NCBI GenBank assembly: GCA_946886565.1
Contig: CAMPIX010000027.1
Coordinates: forward strand, 1-23,944
Reading direction: 5' to 3'
Source: an uncultured Altererythrobacter sp.
Lineage (GTDB): Bacteria; Pseudomonadota; Alphaproteobacteria; Sphingomonadales; Sphingomonadaceae
Length of the DNA stretch: 23,944 bases
Under the pieces are notes generated by a model. The model worked only from the letters and a program-made list of their open reading frames with translations, was not told where the DNA came from and ran no database searches. The translations under genes and the position numbers were made by a program. This document shows, piece by piece, positions 5,646 through 14,646 of the stretch (positions are counted from its first letter, which is position 1; each line of letters starts with the position of its first letter).

Positions 5646-8153
5646 ATGACCTGGTCCATCGCCTGGCGGATCGCGCGGCGCGATCTCAATGCGCGCTTCA
5701 AGGGGCTGCGGCTGCTGCTCGTGTGCCTGTTCCTCGGCACCGGCGCGCTGGCGGCGATCGGGACGCTGACCGGGGCGATCGAGGGTGAGCTCGCCGATCG
5801 CGGGCAGGTGCTGCTCGGCGGGGATCTCGAAATCGAGGTCTGGCAGCGCGACCTGCTGCCCGAAGAGAAAGCCGCGCTCGCCGAATACGGTCGCATCTCG
5901 GGCGGCACGCGGCTGCAGGCGATGGCGACCGCGGGTGCGAACGCCGCGCCGATCGAGCTCAAGGCGGTCGATGACGCATGGCCCCTCTACGGCACGCTCA
6001 CGCTTGCCGACGGGCGCACCGCCGGCGCCCCCGCGCCCGGCGAGGCATGGCTGGCGCAGGGCGCGATCGACCGGCTCGGCATCGCGGTCGGCGAGCGCTT
6101 CCGCATCGGCACGCAGCAACTCGTCGCTGCCGGGATCATCGCGAACGAGCCCGACCGGCTCTCCGAAGGCTTCCAGCTCGGACCGACGGTGATCGTCGAC
6201 GTCAGCCTGCCGCAGCGCGCCGGCCTGATCGCGCCGGGCGCGATGTACCAGAGCAAGTACCGCGTCGCGTTCGAGCCCGACCGCGACCCTGAGGCGGTCG
6301 AGGAGGCGCTCGAGGAGCGCTTCCCAGAAGCCGGGTTCGACTTCCGCACCCGCGACCGCGCCTCGCCGGGTGCGGACCGCTTCGTCGGCCGCATGGGCGA
6401 ATTCCTCACCCTCGTCGGCCTCGCCGCACTGGTGATCGCGGGCATCGGGATCGGCGGCGGGGTGACATCCTACCTTGAGGCGCGCCGCACGAGCGTCGCC
6501 ACGCTCAAGGTGCTCGGCGCGACGAGCGGCGACATCATGCGCATTTACGCGCTGCAGATCGGCGCCGCAGCGCTGGTGGGCAGTGCGCTGGGGCTGCTCG
6601 CGGGGCTGCTGGTGACGCCGCTGCTCTCGGCCGCGCTCGAGGGGCTGCTGCCGGTAGAGGGCGGGTTCGTGTTCGCGCCCGGCGCGCTGCTGCTCGCGGC
6701 CGGATACGGGCTGCTGGTCGCGCTGGTCTTCGCGGCCACGCCGCTGCTGCGCGCGCGCCGCTTTCCGGCGATGGCACTGATGCGCGCGCGGGTCGCTCCG
6801 CTGCTGCGCGACCGCGCGGCGCTGCGCTGGGTGCTGGCGGGGCTGGCGGGCATCGTCGCGCTGGTGCTCCTCACCTCGAACGATCCACTGCTCGCCGCGC
6901 TGTTCCTGCTCGGCGCGGCAGTGACGCTGGGGCTTCTGGCGCTGCTCGGGCACGGCATCCGCGCCGTCGCCACGCGGCTGCCGCGCCCGGCGAATCCGCT
7001 GATGCGCAACGCGATCGCCAACCTTCACCGCCCCGGTGCCTCGACCGGCGCGCTGGTGACCGCGCTCGGCTTCGGGCTCTCGGCCTTCGTGCTGCTCGCG
7101 GGAATCCAGACCGCTATCGGGGGAAATATCGAGCGGCGCGTGCCCGCGGAGGCGCCCGACTACTTCGTGCTCGATATCCCGCGCGACGGCGTCGCGGCGT
7201 TCGAGACGCTGGTCGAAGCGGAACAGCCCGAGGCCGAAATCCGCACCGTGCCTGCGTTGCGTGGTTCGGTGCTCGCCTACGGGCCGAGGAACGACATGAC
7301 CCGCGTCGCCGATCTCGAGGAGATCCCCGACGGCGCCTGGGGCCTGCGCGGCGAGCGCGGGCTCACCTATGCCGACGCGGTGCCGCCGGGCAACACGATC
7401 GTCGAAGGCGAGTGGTGGGGCCCGATGTGGGCGGGCGAGAACCTGATCTCGATCGACGAGGAGCTGGCGAACGCCGCCGGGATCGGGATCGGCGACTACA
7501 TCACGGTCAGCGTGCTCGGGGTCGAGCGCACCGCGCGGGTGGCGAACCTGCGGCGGATCGACTGGGAGAGCATGGGCTTCAACTACGTCTTCGTGTTCAG
7601 CCCCAACGTGCTTGCCGACGCGCCGCACAACCTCGCAGCGACGATCGAGCTGCCCCATGGCGCCGCCACCGGCCCGCTGCTGCGCAGCCTCGTGCGCGCG
7701 TTCCCCTCGAGCTCGGTGATCGAGGTCGGGCAAGTGCTCGCGCAGGCGCGCACGATCCTCGGCCAGGTCGGCCTCGCGACGTTCGCCGCTGCTTCGGTCG
7801 CGGTGCTGGCGGGGCTTGCGGTGTTGATCGGCGCGATCGCTGCCGCGCGCGCCGCGCGGACTTACGACACCGTGGTCCTGCGCGTGCTCGGCGCGAGCCG
7901 GCGGCAAGTGCTGACGATGCAGCTGATCGAGTACGGTCTGCTCGCGCTCGCGCTCGCCGCGGTCGCCTTCGCGCTCGGGAGCGCGCTTGCCTGGCTGGTG
8001 ATCACCCAGCTGTTCGAGTTCGACTGGCTGCCCGATTGGAGCGCGATGCTGGCCGTGCTCGGCGCTGGGCTGGCCGTTGTGCTGACTTTCGCTCTAGCCG
8101 GCTCGCTGCCGCTGCTGCGAGCCAAGCCCGCGCAAGCCTTGAGAGCGCTTTAG
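5646..8153 (+). CDS. ybbP: YbbP-like ABC transporter permease (FtsX family)
   Basis: 835 residues. Layout: N-terminal helix at about 20-45, a large periplasmic region, an FtsX-type helix block at about 255-380 beginning [20 protein letters not shown], a further hydrophobic block at about 390-440 and near 470-490, a second periplasmic domain, and a C-terminal FtsX block at about 700-830. The duplicated arrangement and length are those of YbbP, larger than four-helix MacB/LolC types. It would form the membrane part of a transporter with YbbA. Type VII (mechanotransmission) ABC systems commonly act on lipids or lipoproteins at the outer leaflet; the substrate here is unknown. A symmetrical terminator follows ten bases after the stop. 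Confidence 0.88.
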   Translation: MTWSIAWRIARRDLNARFKGLRLLLVCLFLGTGALAAIGTLTGAIEGELADRGQVLLGGDLEIEVWQRDLLPEEKAALAEYGRISGGTRLQAMATAGANAAPIELKAVDDAWPLYGTLTLADGRTAGAPAPGEAWLAQGAIDRLGIAVGERFRIGTQQLVAAGIIANEPDRLSEGFQLGPTVIVDVSLPQRAGLIAPGAMYQSKYRVAFEPDRDPEAVEEALEERFPEAGFDFRTRDRASPGADRFVGRMGEFLTLVGLAALVIAGIGIGGGVTSYLEARRTSVATLKVLGATSGDIMRIYALQIGAAALVGSALGLLAGLLVTPLLSAALEGLLPVEGGFVFAPGALLLAAGYGLLVALVFAATPLLRARRFPAMALMRARVAPLLRDRAALRWVLAGLAGIVALVLLTSNDPLLAALFLLGAAVTLGLLALLGHGIRAVATRLPRPANPLMRNAIANLHRPGASTGALVTALGFGLSAFVLLAGIQTAIGGNIERRVPAEAPDYFVLDIPRDGVAAFETLVEAEQPEAEIRTVPALRGSVLAYGPRNDMTRVADLEEIPDGAWGLRGERGLTYADAVPPGNTIVEGEWWGPMWAGENLISIDEELANAAGIGIGDYITVSVLGVERTARVANLRRIDWESMGFNYVFVFSPNVLADAPHNLAATIELPHGAATGPLLRSLVRAFPSSSVIEVGQVLAQARTILGQVGLATFAAASVAVLAGLAVLIGAIAAARAARTYDTVVLRVLGASRRQVLTMQLIEYGLLALALAAVAFALGSALAWLVITQLFEFDWLPDWSAMLAVLGAGLAVVLTFALAGSLPLLRAKPAQALRAL

Positions 8154-8163
8154 TACGGCCACA

Positions 8164-8191
8164 AAAAAGGGGGCCGCGAGACCCCCTTTTT
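8164..8191. terminator. Bidirectional rho-independent terminator
   Basis: Perfect 10-bp stem AAAAAGGGGG/CCCCCTTTTT (8164-8173, 8182-8191) with an 8-base loop. The A- and T-tracts make it a complete intrinsic terminator in both directions. It sits between the convergent ybbP-like gene and the TonB-dependent receptor gene. Confidence 0.92.
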
Positions 8192-8212
8192 CCGTTTGAC
8201 GATCTGTCTTCG

Positions 8213-10906
8213 TCAGAAGCGCATGCGCGCTCCGACGCCGTAGGTGCGTGGTTGGTTCGGGTAGCCCGAAACCGCGCGCCCCTGCGCCACAGCCGGGAAT
8301 ACCGTCGTGAGGTACCGATCGTCGAGCAGGTTGCGGCCCCACACGCTCAGTTCCAGGCCCATGTCGAAGGCATAGGTGAGCGAGGCGTTGAGGCTGTTGA
8401 CCTCGCGGCGGAAGGCCCGGGCCGCATCTCGCGCAGGGCCGAAGTCGCGCTCGCCGGTTGCCGGGTCGACCACGATGTAGTTGGTGAGTCCGGCAACCAC
8501 CTGAACCGGCGACTGGTAGGAGAAATCCCCGCGCAGGATGATCCGGTCTCCGCTGGCGTTGATTTCCTTGTCGTACTGCGCGCCGAACACGGCCGACATC
8601 TCAGGAACGCCGGCAACCTCTTCACCCGAAAGGTCGCCGACCGGCGAACCCGGAAAGCTGTCGTACTCGGCATCGAGATAGGTCATCGCCAGGCTCAGGG
8701 TGAGCGCGTCGCTGGCCCTGAACTGGCCATCGAACTCGACCCCGAACGTTTCCTGCTTGCCGGCGTTCGACAGGATGAACGAAGTCCCGGTGAAGGTATT
8801 CGCCTGGAAATCCTCGATCGACTGCCGGAAGAGAGTCAGGTTCGCGGCGGCGCGGTCCCAATTGCCCTTGATGCCGACCTCATAGACTTCCGAGTTCTCG
8901 GCTTCGGCGAAGCGGGTGCCGGGACGCAGGTTGACCACCGCATCGCCCGAGGCGACCAGCGCGGCGAAGTCGGCCGGCAACGGGCGGCTGTCGCGCGACA
9001 GGTTGAAGCTCGGCGCCTTGTAGCCCGTCGCCCAGCTCGCATAGACGTTGAGCGTCGGGGTGACTTCGTAAGCCAGGCGGACGTTGTAGCTCCAGTCGTC
9101 GTCGTCGGTCGCGCAATCCTCGACCGAGTTCGGGCAATTCTGCAGCGGAGGCAGGAACTGGAACGGGGTGAGCGCCAGCAGCGGGTTGACCGCGGGGTTG
9201 GTATCGTTCGCATCCGCAAACGCCTGCACGCCCGCCGAAACCTGCCCGAAGGCGGCCGGGTTGGCGCCGGCGAAGGCGCCGATCTCGGCCTGCGTCGCCG
9301 GGCGGCCGAGGCCGAGCAGCGTGCCGACCTGCGTGGCCAGCCCTTGCGCGAAGATCGCCCGGTTGCCCGAGGCTACCAGATCGATGTTCGAGAACACGTC
9401 GGTGCTGACCGAGTCGGTCACGATCTGCTTCTTGTCCCTGGTGTAGTTCGCACCCACCGTCAGCACGAGGCGATCGGTGATCTCGAAATCGACGTTGCCG
9501 AAGATCGAGTAGGCCTCGTTGTCCTGTACGATATTGTTGAAGAAGCCCTGTCCCTCGGCGAAGAACTGGCCGGAGTAATTCTGGCCGTTGAGGGCCGAAA
9601 GCGTCGCTTCGAGCGTGTTGATGTTCTGCGCACCCCCCGTCGCGGCCTGCAACAGCAGGTTGGCGTAAGGCCGGAAGTCCTCACCGAACACGATGCTGTC
9701 GGAGGTATCGACGGTTTCGTCGAAGTAGTACCCGCCGAGCAGGAAGTTCAGCGGCCCGTCGAAATCCGACGCGACGCGCAGTTCCTGGGTGAAGGTATCG
9801 AGGTCCGCGTCGCCGATGTTCGCGCCCGATGCGAGCGCCGCGCTGGTGAAGTCGACATCCTGATTGGCCGAGAGGTGCGTTTCCCGATAGGCCGTGATCG
9901 AGGTCAGCGTGACCGCGCCAAGCTCGTAGTCGATCTGACCCGAGACACCGTAGTTCTCGACGTTGTTGATCGGATCGACATCGGTGAAGATCACGTCGCC
10001 GTCGGGGTTGTCGCGGAAGTCGTTCAGCTGTCCGCCGATCAACTGGATCGCTCCGGTCTCGGCCGAAGGGACCACGTTCACCACGCCGCAGCAGCGCTCT
10101 TCGATCTTGTCGTAATCGCCGATGACGCGCACGCGCAGCGGCCCGCCGTTGTCGAACAGCAGCTGGCCGCGGGTAAACCAGCGGTTGCGGTCGTTGATAT
10201 CCTCGCCATTGAACCCGTTGGTAAGGTAGCCGTCGCGCCGGTTGAGGCCCGCACCCGCGCTGAAAGCGAGCGATTCGCTGATCGGACCGGTGACGTAGCC
10301 TTTCACGACCATGGCGTCGTAGTTGCCGTAGCTGGCCTCGGCCATGCCGCCGAAATCGAACGCCGGCTCCTTGGTGATGATCGAGATCACGCCCGCGCTG
10401 GCATTCTTGCCGAACAAGGTCGACTGTGGTCCGCGCAACACTTCCACCCGCTGGATGTCGGGAAGGTCCGAAATCTGCGAGATCGCACGACTGCGATAGA
10501 CGCCGTCGACGAACATGGCGACCGAAGGCTCGAGTCCGATGTTGTTACCATCGGTGCCGAAGCCGCGAATCGAATAGCTGGTCGCGAACGAGCTCTGGTT
10601 CTGGCTGACGCGCAGCGAGGGAACCAGGGTGGCGAGGTCGGCGATGTCGCGAATCTGCGCGCGTTCGATGGTCTCCGCGCTGGTCACGCTGACCGCAACC
10701 GGCGTTTCCTGCAGCGTTTGCTCGCGCTTCGTCGCGGTAACGATGATGACGTCGCCGGCAGTACTCTCGGCCTCCTGTTCGGAGGCTTCCTGGTCGGCGG
10801 CCGCTTCGGCAGGATCGACCGCATCCTGCGCCAGGGCGGCCGAAGGAAGGGCGATCCCGGCTACGCCTGCAAACAGGGCCGAGCGAACGGAAGCGGTGAA
10901 GCGCAT
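8213..10906 (-). CDS. TonB-dependent receptor
   Basis: 897 residues. Signal peptide MRFTASVRSALFAGVAG... ends in ALA-Q at about 26. An acidic linker leads to a TonB-box-like DVIIVTAT (52-59), then the plug domain with SIRGFG and VEVLRGPQSTLFGKNA, and a beta-barrel ending in the terminal Phe (GVGARMRF) expected for Bam-dependent insertion. A good ribosome-binding site (GGAGAGGAAATTCG) precedes the ATG. It lacks a SusC-type extension or an FecA-type signalling domain. Two Cys pairs (ERCCGV and NCPNSVEDC) may form loop disulfides. No siderophore, vitamin or sugar genes are adjacent, so the substrate is open; receptors of this sphingomonad type often import plant-derived or aromatic compounds. 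Confidence 0.92.
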   Translation of the reverse strand: MRFTASVRSALFAGVAGIALPSAALAQDAVDPAEAAADQEASEQEAESTAGDVIIVTATKREQTLQETPVAVSVTSAETIERAQIRDIADLATLVPSLRVSQNQSSFATSYSIRGFGTDGNNIGLEPSVAMFVDGVYRSRAISQISDLPDIQRVEVLRGPQSTLFGKNASAGVISIITKEPAFDFGGMAEASYGNYDAMVVKGYVTGPISESLAFSAGAGLNRRDGYLTNGFNGEDINDRNRWFTRGQLLFDNGGPLRVRVIGDYDKIEERCCGVVNVVPSAETGAIQLIGGQLNDFRDNPDGDVIFTDVDPINNVENYGVSGQIDYELGAVTLTSITAYRETHLSANQDVDFTSAALASGANIGDADLDTFTQELRVASDFDGPLNFLLGGYYFDETVDTSDSIVFGEDFRPYANLLLQAATGGAQNINTLEATLSALNGQNYSGQFFAEGQGFFNNIVQDNEAYSIFGNVDFEITDRLVLTVGANYTRDKKQIVTDSVSTDVFSNIDLVASGNRAIFAQGLATQVGTLLGLGRPATQAEIGAFAGANPAAFGQVSAGVQAFADANDTNPAVNPLLALTPFQFLPPLQNCPNSVEDCATDDDDWSYNVRLAYEVTPTLNVYASWATGYKAPSFNLSRDSRPLPADFAALVASGDAVVNLRPGTRFAEAENSEVYEVGIKGNWDRAAANLTLFRQSIEDFQANTFTGTSFILSNAGKQETFGVEFDGQFRASDALTLSLAMTYLDAEYDSFPGSPVGDLSGEEVAGVPEMSAVFGAQYDKEINASGDRIILRGDFSYQSPVQVVAGLTNYIVVDPATGERDFGPARDAARAFRREVNSLNASLTYAFDMGLELSVWGRNLLDDRYLTTVFPAVAQGRAVSGYPNQPRTYGVGARMRF

Positions 10907-10954
10907 CGAATTTCCTCTCCAGAACGGTGAAGGGCGAGATCTGTGAAATCGGCC

Positions 10955-10996
10955 TCGCTCGCGAGAGCGAATAGGTCTTTAGACGCAACCTCTCAA
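10955..10996 (-). promoter_or_regulatory. Candidate promoter and dyad for the TonB-dependent receptor
   Basis: On the minus strand TTGAGA (10996-10991) and TATTCG (10973-10968) are 17 bases apart, a fair -35 and a weak -10. A dyad, TCGCTC-GCGA-GAGCGA (10955-10970), overlaps the end of the -10 and the predicted start point, where a repressor could bind. The leader to the ATG would be about 55 bases. Pattern match only. Confidence 0.3.
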
Positions 10997-11108
10997 GAGT
11001 TTACGAAAAGGGAAAGCACGACATTCGGTTAATGTGCCTTTGGAGTCACAGTTGGAATAGGTTGCAGCCCGGGCGTTAGCGCGAACGAAACCGGGCCAAA
11101 CCGCAAGG

Positions 11109-11945
11109 CTATTCGAAAGTTTCGCTCAGGCGATCGCCCGAGGTGTCCGAAAGACCGCCATGAATGGCCGCGGCCAGCGCAGCGCCCATGATCGAAACGA
11201 CGATCGCGACGATCACCATTCCGAAGAAGAAGAATACTGCCGCACCCATGGCCGTCGCAGGGTCGGTCAACATCGCGGCCGAGCCGAACATCGGCAGGAA
11301 CACCACCGCGAACAGCGCGGCTGCGATCAGAAGATAGACGAGGGTCGCTCCCAGAATGCCGAGTACGCTCCCTGAGGTCAGGCTCCACGACCGCGTGATC
11401 GCGGTGATCGGATTGCGAATGCCGTCGACGGCGATCAGCGGAAAGACGACCGAGAGGCGGCAGCCGACATAGATCAGCGCCGGAATCAGCAGGATCGCGA
11501 ACACTGTCGAACCCGTCGTGCCCAACAGACCGGCGATCGTGCCGATGACGAACGCCAGCACGAAATACGCGAAAAACAGCACCACCATGGCTCCGAACAG
11601 CGGCAATGCGCTGCGCACGCCGGCATGGAGCGCATCGCCGAAAGACGGCCGGTGGAGCGGAGAGGCCATGCTGGTCAACGAGGCGTACGAAGCAACGTAG
11701 ATCAGGAGATAGACGAGGTAGAACACCAGCAGGAGGACCATCATGCCGACACCGATTCCCGCCATGGCGGAGGGATCGGCCAGCGCGCCGCCGGCGAGCG
11801 CGGACGCGCCCACCACGAGGAAGAACACGATGCCGAAAGCGATCTGCACCGCGAAATAGACGAACCAGATTCCCAGCAGTGGACCGAAACGCCCTCTCAT
11901 CATCTCAAACATCCGCGAGAGAATGCCCGACGTGCTGACTTCCAT
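11109..11945 (-). CDS. Polytopic membrane protein, GPDPase-membrane-domain-like
   Basis: 278 residues from ATG 11945, chosen because GAGGGGG lies just upstream; the frame is open further upstream but has no initiation signal there. About six hydrophobic segments are visible: FGPLLGIWFVYFAVQIAFGI region, a second at about 55-85, then around 115-140, 145-170, 200-230 and 235-265. The loop VDGIRNPITAITRSWSLT, with Arg-Ser-Trp before a helix, resembles the glycerophosphoryl diester phosphodiesterase membrane domain and related DUF proteins. No catalytic domain is attached. Function unknown; membrane organisation or transport are possibilities. It lies 202 bp upstream of the receptor gene on the same strand, with no clear shared transcript. 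Confidence 0.65.
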   Translation of the reverse strand: MEVSTSGILSRMFEMMRGRFGPLLGIWFVYFAVQIAFGIVFFLVVGASALAGGALADPSAMAGIGVGMMVLLLVFYLVYLLIYVASYASLTSMASPLHRPSFGDALHAGVRSALPLFGAMVVLFFAYFVLAFVIGTIAGLLGTTGSTVFAILLIPALIYVGCRLSVVFPLIAVDGIRNPITAITRSWSLTSGSVLGILGATLVYLLIAAALFAVVFLPMFGSAAMLTDPATAMGAAVFFFFGMVIVAIVVSIMGAALAAAIHGGLSDTSGDRLSETFE

Positions 11946-11971
11946 TGCTGCCCCCTCGTTCCCGGGACGGA

Positions 11972-12001
11972 TCGCATCCCGAGTTGCCCGCGGGGATGCG
12001 A
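11972..12001. repeat. Hairpin in leader of the membrane-protein gene
   Basis: Perfect 9-bp inverted repeat TCGCATCCC/GGGATGCGA around a 12-base loop, about 26 bp upstream of the membrane-protein ATG and in the divergent region shared with typA. It could be an operator or an RNA hairpin; no family recognised. Confidence 0.45.
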
Positions 12002-12083
12002 CCACAAACCGGCCGGACATGCAAGGTGCGCCGCATCGGTTTTCCTCCGCCCGCCGCTTGCCCCTGCCGCCCTGCTCGTCTAG

Positions 12084-12121
12084 GGCGCGCGCGATTATTG
12101 CGCCGCACAATCGCGCGCGCC
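12084..12121 (+). promoter_or_regulatory. Strong hairpin in the typA leader
   Basis: Perfect 13-bp inverted repeat, GGCGCGCGCGATT with AATCGCGCGCGCC, around a 12-base loop. It ends 21 bases before the typA ATG. A transcript starting upstream would carry a very stable GC stem directly before the weak ribosome-binding region. It could act as a temperature- or factor-dependent translational element; alternatively it is a DNA-level dyad at the promoter. Confidence 0.5.
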
Positions 12122-12142
12122 GCCAAACCGAAAGCCTTCACG

Positions 12143-13960
12143 ATGTCAGACGCCCTCCGTAACGTGGCGATCATTGCCCACGTCGATCATGGCAAGACCA
12201 CGCTTGTCGACCAGCTCTTCCGCCAGTCCGGCACTTTCCGCGAGAATCAGCGCGTCGAGGAAAGAGCGATGGATTCCAACGATCTGGAAAAGGAGCGGGG
12301 AATCACGATCCTCGCCAAGTGCACCTCGGTCGAGTGGAACGGCACGCGCATCAACATCGTCGACACTCCGGGCCACGCCGACTTCGGCGCAGAGGTCGAG
12401 CGGATCCTCTCGATGGTCGACGGCGTCATCCTGCTGGTCGATTCCGCCGAAGGCCCGATGCCGCAGACCAAGTTCGTCACCGGCAAGGCGCTCGCGCTGG
12501 GCCTGCGCCCGATCGTGGTGGTCAACAAGATCGACCGGTCCGACGCCCGCCCGCAGGAAGTGCTCGACGAGGTGTTCGACCTCTTCGCCAGCCTCGATGC
12601 CAACGACGACCAACTCGAGTTCCCCTCGCTCTGGGCCTCGGGCCGCGATGGCTACGCGAGCGAGGACGAAAATGCGCGCAGCGGCGACCTGACGCCGCTG
12701 TTCGAACTGATCACCCGCCACGTCCCCGCCCCCGGCCTCGACACGAGCGGCCCGTTCAGCTTCCTCGCCACCCTGCTCGACCGCGACAATTTCATGGGCC
12801 GCGTGCTCACCGGCCGCGTCCAGTCCGGCACGATCAACATCAACGATCCGATCCACGCTCTCGACGCTGAAGGCAAAGTCGTCGAAGTCGGCCGCGCGAC
12901 CAAGCTGATGAGCTTCGACGGACTCGAGCGCGTGCCGGTCGAAAAGGCGCAGGCGGGCGACATCATCGCGCTCGCGGGCCTCGAGAAGGCGACCGTCGCC
13001 AACACCATCGCCGATCCTTCGGTGAAGGAACCGATCAAGGCGCAGCCGATCGACCCGCCGACGCTGGCGATGCGCTTCGCGGTCAACGACAGCCCGCTCG
13101 CCGGACGCGAAGGCAGCAAGGTCACCAGCCGCATGATCCGCGACCGCCTCTACCGCGAGGCCGAAACCAACGTCGCGATCCGCATCACCGAGAGCGAGGA
13201 CAAGGACAGCTTCGAAGTCGCCGGCCGCGGCGAGCTCCAGCTGGGCGTGCTGATCGAGACGATGCGCCGCGAGGGCTTCGAGCTCGGCATCAGCCGGCCG
13301 CGCGTGCTGTTCCGCGAAGAAGACGGCAAGCGGCTGGAGCCGTACGAGACGGTCGTGATCGACGTCGACGACGAGCACTCGGGCACGGTCGTCGAGAAGA
13401 TGCAGCGCCGCAAGGCCGAGTTGACCGAGATGCGCCCGAGTGGCCAGGGCAAGACCCGCATCACCTTCTCCGCCCCGAGCCGCGGCCTGATCGGCTACCA
13501 CGGCGAGTTCCTGTCCGACACGCGCGGCACCGGCATCATGAACCGGCTCTACGAGAAATACGACGTCCACAAGGGCCCGATCGAAGGCCGCCAGAACGGC
13601 GTGCTGATCTCGATGGTCCCGGGCGAGGCCGTGCCCTATGCGCTCAACGCGCTGGAGGAACGCGGCGAGCTGTTCATCGGCGGCGGCGCGAAGATCTACG
13701 AAGGCATGATCATCGGCGAGAACGCCAAGCCCGACGATCTGGAAGTCAACCCGATGAAGTCCAAGCAGCTGACGAACTTCCGTTCGACCGGCAAGGACGA
13801 CGCCATCCGCCTCACCCCGCCACGCCGCATGAGCCTGGAACAGGCGATCGCCTACATCGACGACGACGAGATGGTCGAAGTGACGCCCACAAGCATCCGT
13901 CTGCGCAAGGCGATCCTCGATCCGCACGAACGCAAGAAGGCCAAGCGCAACCTAGGTTAA
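12143..13960 (+). CDS. typA: Translational GTPase TypA/BipA
   Basis: 605 residues, standard length. Ribosome-associated GTPase of the EF-G class that supports 50S assembly and growth under cold or other stress. Motifs: G1 HVDHGKTT (13-20), G2 within RGITI, G3 DTPGH, G4 NKID. BipA-specific C-terminal marks include SRGLIGYHGEFL and RTNFRS-like NFRSTGKDD, with the RMSLEQAIAYI and DPHERKK endings. The start at 12143 (MSDALRNVAIIAHVD) matches the family; the frame is open further upstream without support. Shine-Dalgarno is poor, and a 13-bp hairpin sits 21 bases upstream. Confidence 0.95.
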   Translation: MSDALRNVAIIAHVDHGKTTLVDQLFRQSGTFRENQRVEERAMDSNDLEKERGITILAKCTSVEWNGTRINIVDTPGHADFGAEVERILSMVDGVILLVDSAEGPMPQTKFVTGKALALGLRPIVVVNKIDRSDARPQEVLDEVFDLFASLDANDDQLEFPSLWASGRDGYASEDENARSGDLTPLFELITRHVPAPGLDTSGPFSFLATLLDRDNFMGRVLTGRVQSGTININDPIHALDAEGKVVEVGRATKLMSFDGLERVPVEKAQAGDIIALAGLEKATVANTIADPSVKEPIKAQPIDPPTLAMRFAVNDSPLAGREGSKVTSRMIRDRLYREAETNVAIRITESEDKDSFEVAGRGELQLGVLIETMRREGFELGISRPRVLFREEDGKRLEPYETVVIDVDDEHSGTVVEKMQRRKAELTEMRPSGQGKTRITFSAPSRGLIGYHGEFLSDTRGTGIMNRLYEKYDVHKGPIEGRQNGVLISMVPGEAVPYALNALEERGELFIGGGAKIYEGMIIGENAKPDDLEVNPMKSKQLTNFRSTGKDDAIRLTPPRRMSLEQAIAYIDDDEMVEVTPTSIRLRKAILDPHERKKAKRNLG

Positions 13961-13965
13961 GTTGC

Positions 13966-13990
13966 GGAACCGGCTCGGTTTCCTCGCGTT
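13966..13990 (+). promoter_or_regulatory. EcfG-type general stress promoter for the hemerythrin-like gene
   Basis: GGAAC (13966-13970), 16 bases, then CGTT (13987-13990). This equals the consensus GGAAC-N16/17-CGTT bound by the alphaproteobacterial general stress sigma factor EcfG. It begins six bases after the typA stop and lies 23 bases before the hemerythrin ATG, with the ribosome-binding site GAGGAGA between them. Confidence 0.75.
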
Positions 13991-14013
13991 CACGGCGCAG
14001 AGGAGACCGAACC

Positions 14014-14523
14014 ATGGCAAATACCCGAATGACCGGCGACACTGACGCGACCCACCTGCTCGCCCAGGACCATCGCAAGGTGGAGGACCTGTTCTCCCAA
14101 TTCGAGAAGGCGAGTGGCAAGGACAGGAAGGAGCAGATCGCTCGGCAGATTTGCACCGAGCTCAAAATCCACACGATGCTGGAGGAAGAAATCTTCTACC
14201 CCGCGCTCAAGGGTAAGATCGATGACGAGTCCCTGCTCAAGGAAGCCTACGTCGAGCACGACGGGGCCAAGGTGCTGGTCAACGAGATCGAAGCCGGGGG
14301 ACCCGACGAGGACTTCTATGACGCGAAGGTGACCGTGCTGCAGGAGCAGGTCGAACATCACGTCAAGGAAGAGGAGAAAATGAACGGCAACCTCTTCCAG
14401 CAGGCCCGCGCGGCGGACGTGGACCTCGACGTGCTCGGCGAACAGATGCTCGCGCGCAAGGAAGAGCTGATGCAGCAGGCCGAAAGTGGCGGCTTGCCGA
14501 AAGCCGAGCCCGTCACGATGTAG
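14014..14523 (+). CDS. Hemerythrin HHE cation-binding domain protein
   Basis: 169 residues, soluble, four-helix-bundle pattern. Likely di-iron ligands are H20 (DHRKVEDLF), H53 and E57 (HTMLEEEIFYP), H82 (EHDGAK) and H115/E119 (EHHVKEEE). A ribosome-binding site GAGGAGA precedes the ATG at good spacing. Members bind O2 or NO or take part in redox and metal-stress responses; many are general-stress genes in alphaproteobacteria. The EcfG promoter directly upstream supports such a role here. The C-terminal 45 residues are charged and probably extra-domain. Confidence 0.88.
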   Translation: MANTRMTGDTDATHLLAQDHRKVEDLFSQFEKASGKDRKEQIARQICTELKIHTMLEEEIFYPALKGKIDDESLLKEAYVEHDGAKVLVNEIEAGGPDEDFYDAKVTVLQEQVEHHVKEEEKMNGNLFQQARAADVDLDVLGEQMLARKEELMQQAESGGLPKAEPVTM

Positions 14524-14529
14524 TCCTCT

Positions 14530-14565
14530 CCGCGCGCGTTTCTGCTTCGAAAAGATCGCGCGCGG
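14530..14565 (+). terminator. Candidate hairpin after the hemerythrin-like gene
   Basis: Perfect 9-bp stem CCGCGCGCG/CGCGCGCGG (14530-14538, 14557-14565) with an 18-base loop, six bases after the stop. There is no U-tract after it, so it may be only a stabilising or partial terminator. Confidence 0.45.
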
Positions 14566-14646
14566 ACCAACTTCCTCGGCAAAGCGCACCGGCGGTTCGC
14601 GGACAGCCGGTGGTCAGCGGCGTTTTCATTTGTTACGGGCGGCCGC

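Noticed and set aside
5434..5649. 71-codon frame in the ybbA-ybbP gap
   Set aside because: Composed almost entirely of the palindromic repeat and lacks a ribosome-binding site; overlaps both neighbours.
5547..7907. 786-codon minus-strand reading frame inside the permease gene
   Set aside because: His/Arg/Glu/Gln-rich low-complexity product with no motif; mirror of the YbbP coding frame.
7412..10930. 1172-codon plus-strand reading frame across ybbP and antisense to the receptor gene
   Set aside because: Antisense shadow of the TonB-dependent receptor. The minus strand has a signal peptide, plug motifs and terminal Phe; this frame has none, and it crosses a strong terminator at 8164-8191.
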